Shown here: positions 6,284-6,498 of the stretch, piece after piece
Layout: every line of letters starts with the position of its first letter
Position numbering within the stretch: position 1 is the stretch's first letter
Assembly: GCA_955652025.1 (NCBI GenBank)
Contig: CATPAO010000304.1
Span: forward strand, 1-6,498
Source of the DNA: Casimicrobiaceae bacterium
GTDB taxonomy: Bacteria; Pseudomonadota; Gammaproteobacteria; Burkholderiales; Casimicrobiaceae
Direction of reading: 5' to 3'
DNA: 6,498 bases
Made by a program: the position numbers and the translations under genes
Notes under the pieces: generated by a model
Told to the model about the DNA's origin: nothing
Database searches by the model: none
The model's input: the letters and a program-made list of their open reading frames with translations, nothing else

Positions 6284-6424
6284 ATGATGATATCCGGATG
6301 GTGGCTGCTTGTGGCGTTCGTTCTCGGTATCTATGGTGGCGTATCGCTGATGGCGGTCCTGTCGCTGGCGTCCCGCGAAGCCGACGACCTGGATCAATTG
6401 CCGGAAGCGATCGGTCCTAGCTAA
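6284..6424 (+). CDS. 46-residue single-pass membrane protein, hypothetical
   Basis: The ATG at 6284 has a good SD (GGGAG, 7 bases upstream) and reads 46 codons to tandem stops TAATAA (6422-6427). Residues 4-30 are strongly hydrophobic (SGWWLLVAFVLGIYGG, then VSLMAVLSLAS) and should span the inner membrane. The tail is short and acidic (READDLDQLPEAIGPS). With few charges before the membrane segment and Arg31 just after it, the orientation is uncertain. Third positions are mostly G or C, as in the other genes. I recognise no named family, though small 'GWWLLVAF' type membrane proteins of unknown role seem familiar from Proteobacteria. It could be a regulatory or stress small protein; it is too short to be a cleaved signal peptide with a meaningful mature product. 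Confidence 0.65.
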   Translation: MMISGWWLLVAFVLGIYGGVSLMAVLSLASREADDLDQLPEAIGPS

Positions 6425-6498
6425 TAAGGCGGGTCGCGTCCCTTTCACCGCGGCGCTTGTCGGCGCCAGGCCCGGGCGGCGTCGCGTCGCCGCAACAG
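6425..6498. other. Right edge of window, no gene seen
   Basis: The last 74 bases contain a GC-rich hairpin CGGCG/CGCCG (6478-6493) without a following T-run inside the window. No start with an SD is visible. Too little sequence remains to say whether a gene begins or ends here. Confidence 0.4.

Overview
The window is GC-rich (strong G/C bias at third codon positions, Arg/Pro-rich translations in the wrong frames). It carries Gram-negative style genes: exported proteins with Sec signal peptides, a c-type diheme protein and Shine-Dalgarno (SD) led starts. The GlcG-type protein and the exporter fragment resemble proteins known from Alphaproteobacteria (Rhizobiales-like) and Betaproteobacteria. 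That placement is an inference from family resemblance; there is no rRNA or other marker gene to fix it.

Layout. (1) Positions 2-481, plus strand: the C-terminal end of an exporter-type ABC ATPase. Its stop overlaps, as ATGA, the start of a possible 37-residue ORF (478-591). (2) Positions 612-1132, plus strand: a secreted GlcG/HbpS-family (DUF336) protein. The signal peptide and the mature domain lie in different frames, as if one C were missing from the run at 706-709. (3) Positions 5712 down to 1238, minus strand: three genes in one direction, a Tas-like aldo/keto reductase (5712-4672), a small exported diheme cytochrome c-like protein (4560-3958) and a large exported M1 zinc aminopeptidase (3880-1238). 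Gaps are 111 and 77 bases with no terminator seen, so co-transcription is possible. The M1 gene converges with the GlcG gene across 105 bases. (4) Positions 5713-6283: 571 bases with no credible protein gene, but with three inverted repeats, a candidate sigma70-type promoter (5971-5999) and a very clear intrinsic terminator (6142-6171). Together the last two suggest a plus-strand small RNA of about 165 nt. (5) Positions 6284-6424, plus strand: a 46-residue single-pass membrane protein whose SD lies in a small hairpin and which may have its own promoter.

The protein genes do not form an obvious single pathway. The exported peptidase and exported diheme protein share the cell envelope and a possible operon, but no functional link is demonstrated. 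No mobile element, CRISPR array, tRNA or rRNA was seen. The conventional genes are ordinary; the parts deserving a second look are the frameshifted GlcG gene, the candidate small RNA and the small membrane protein with its structured leader.
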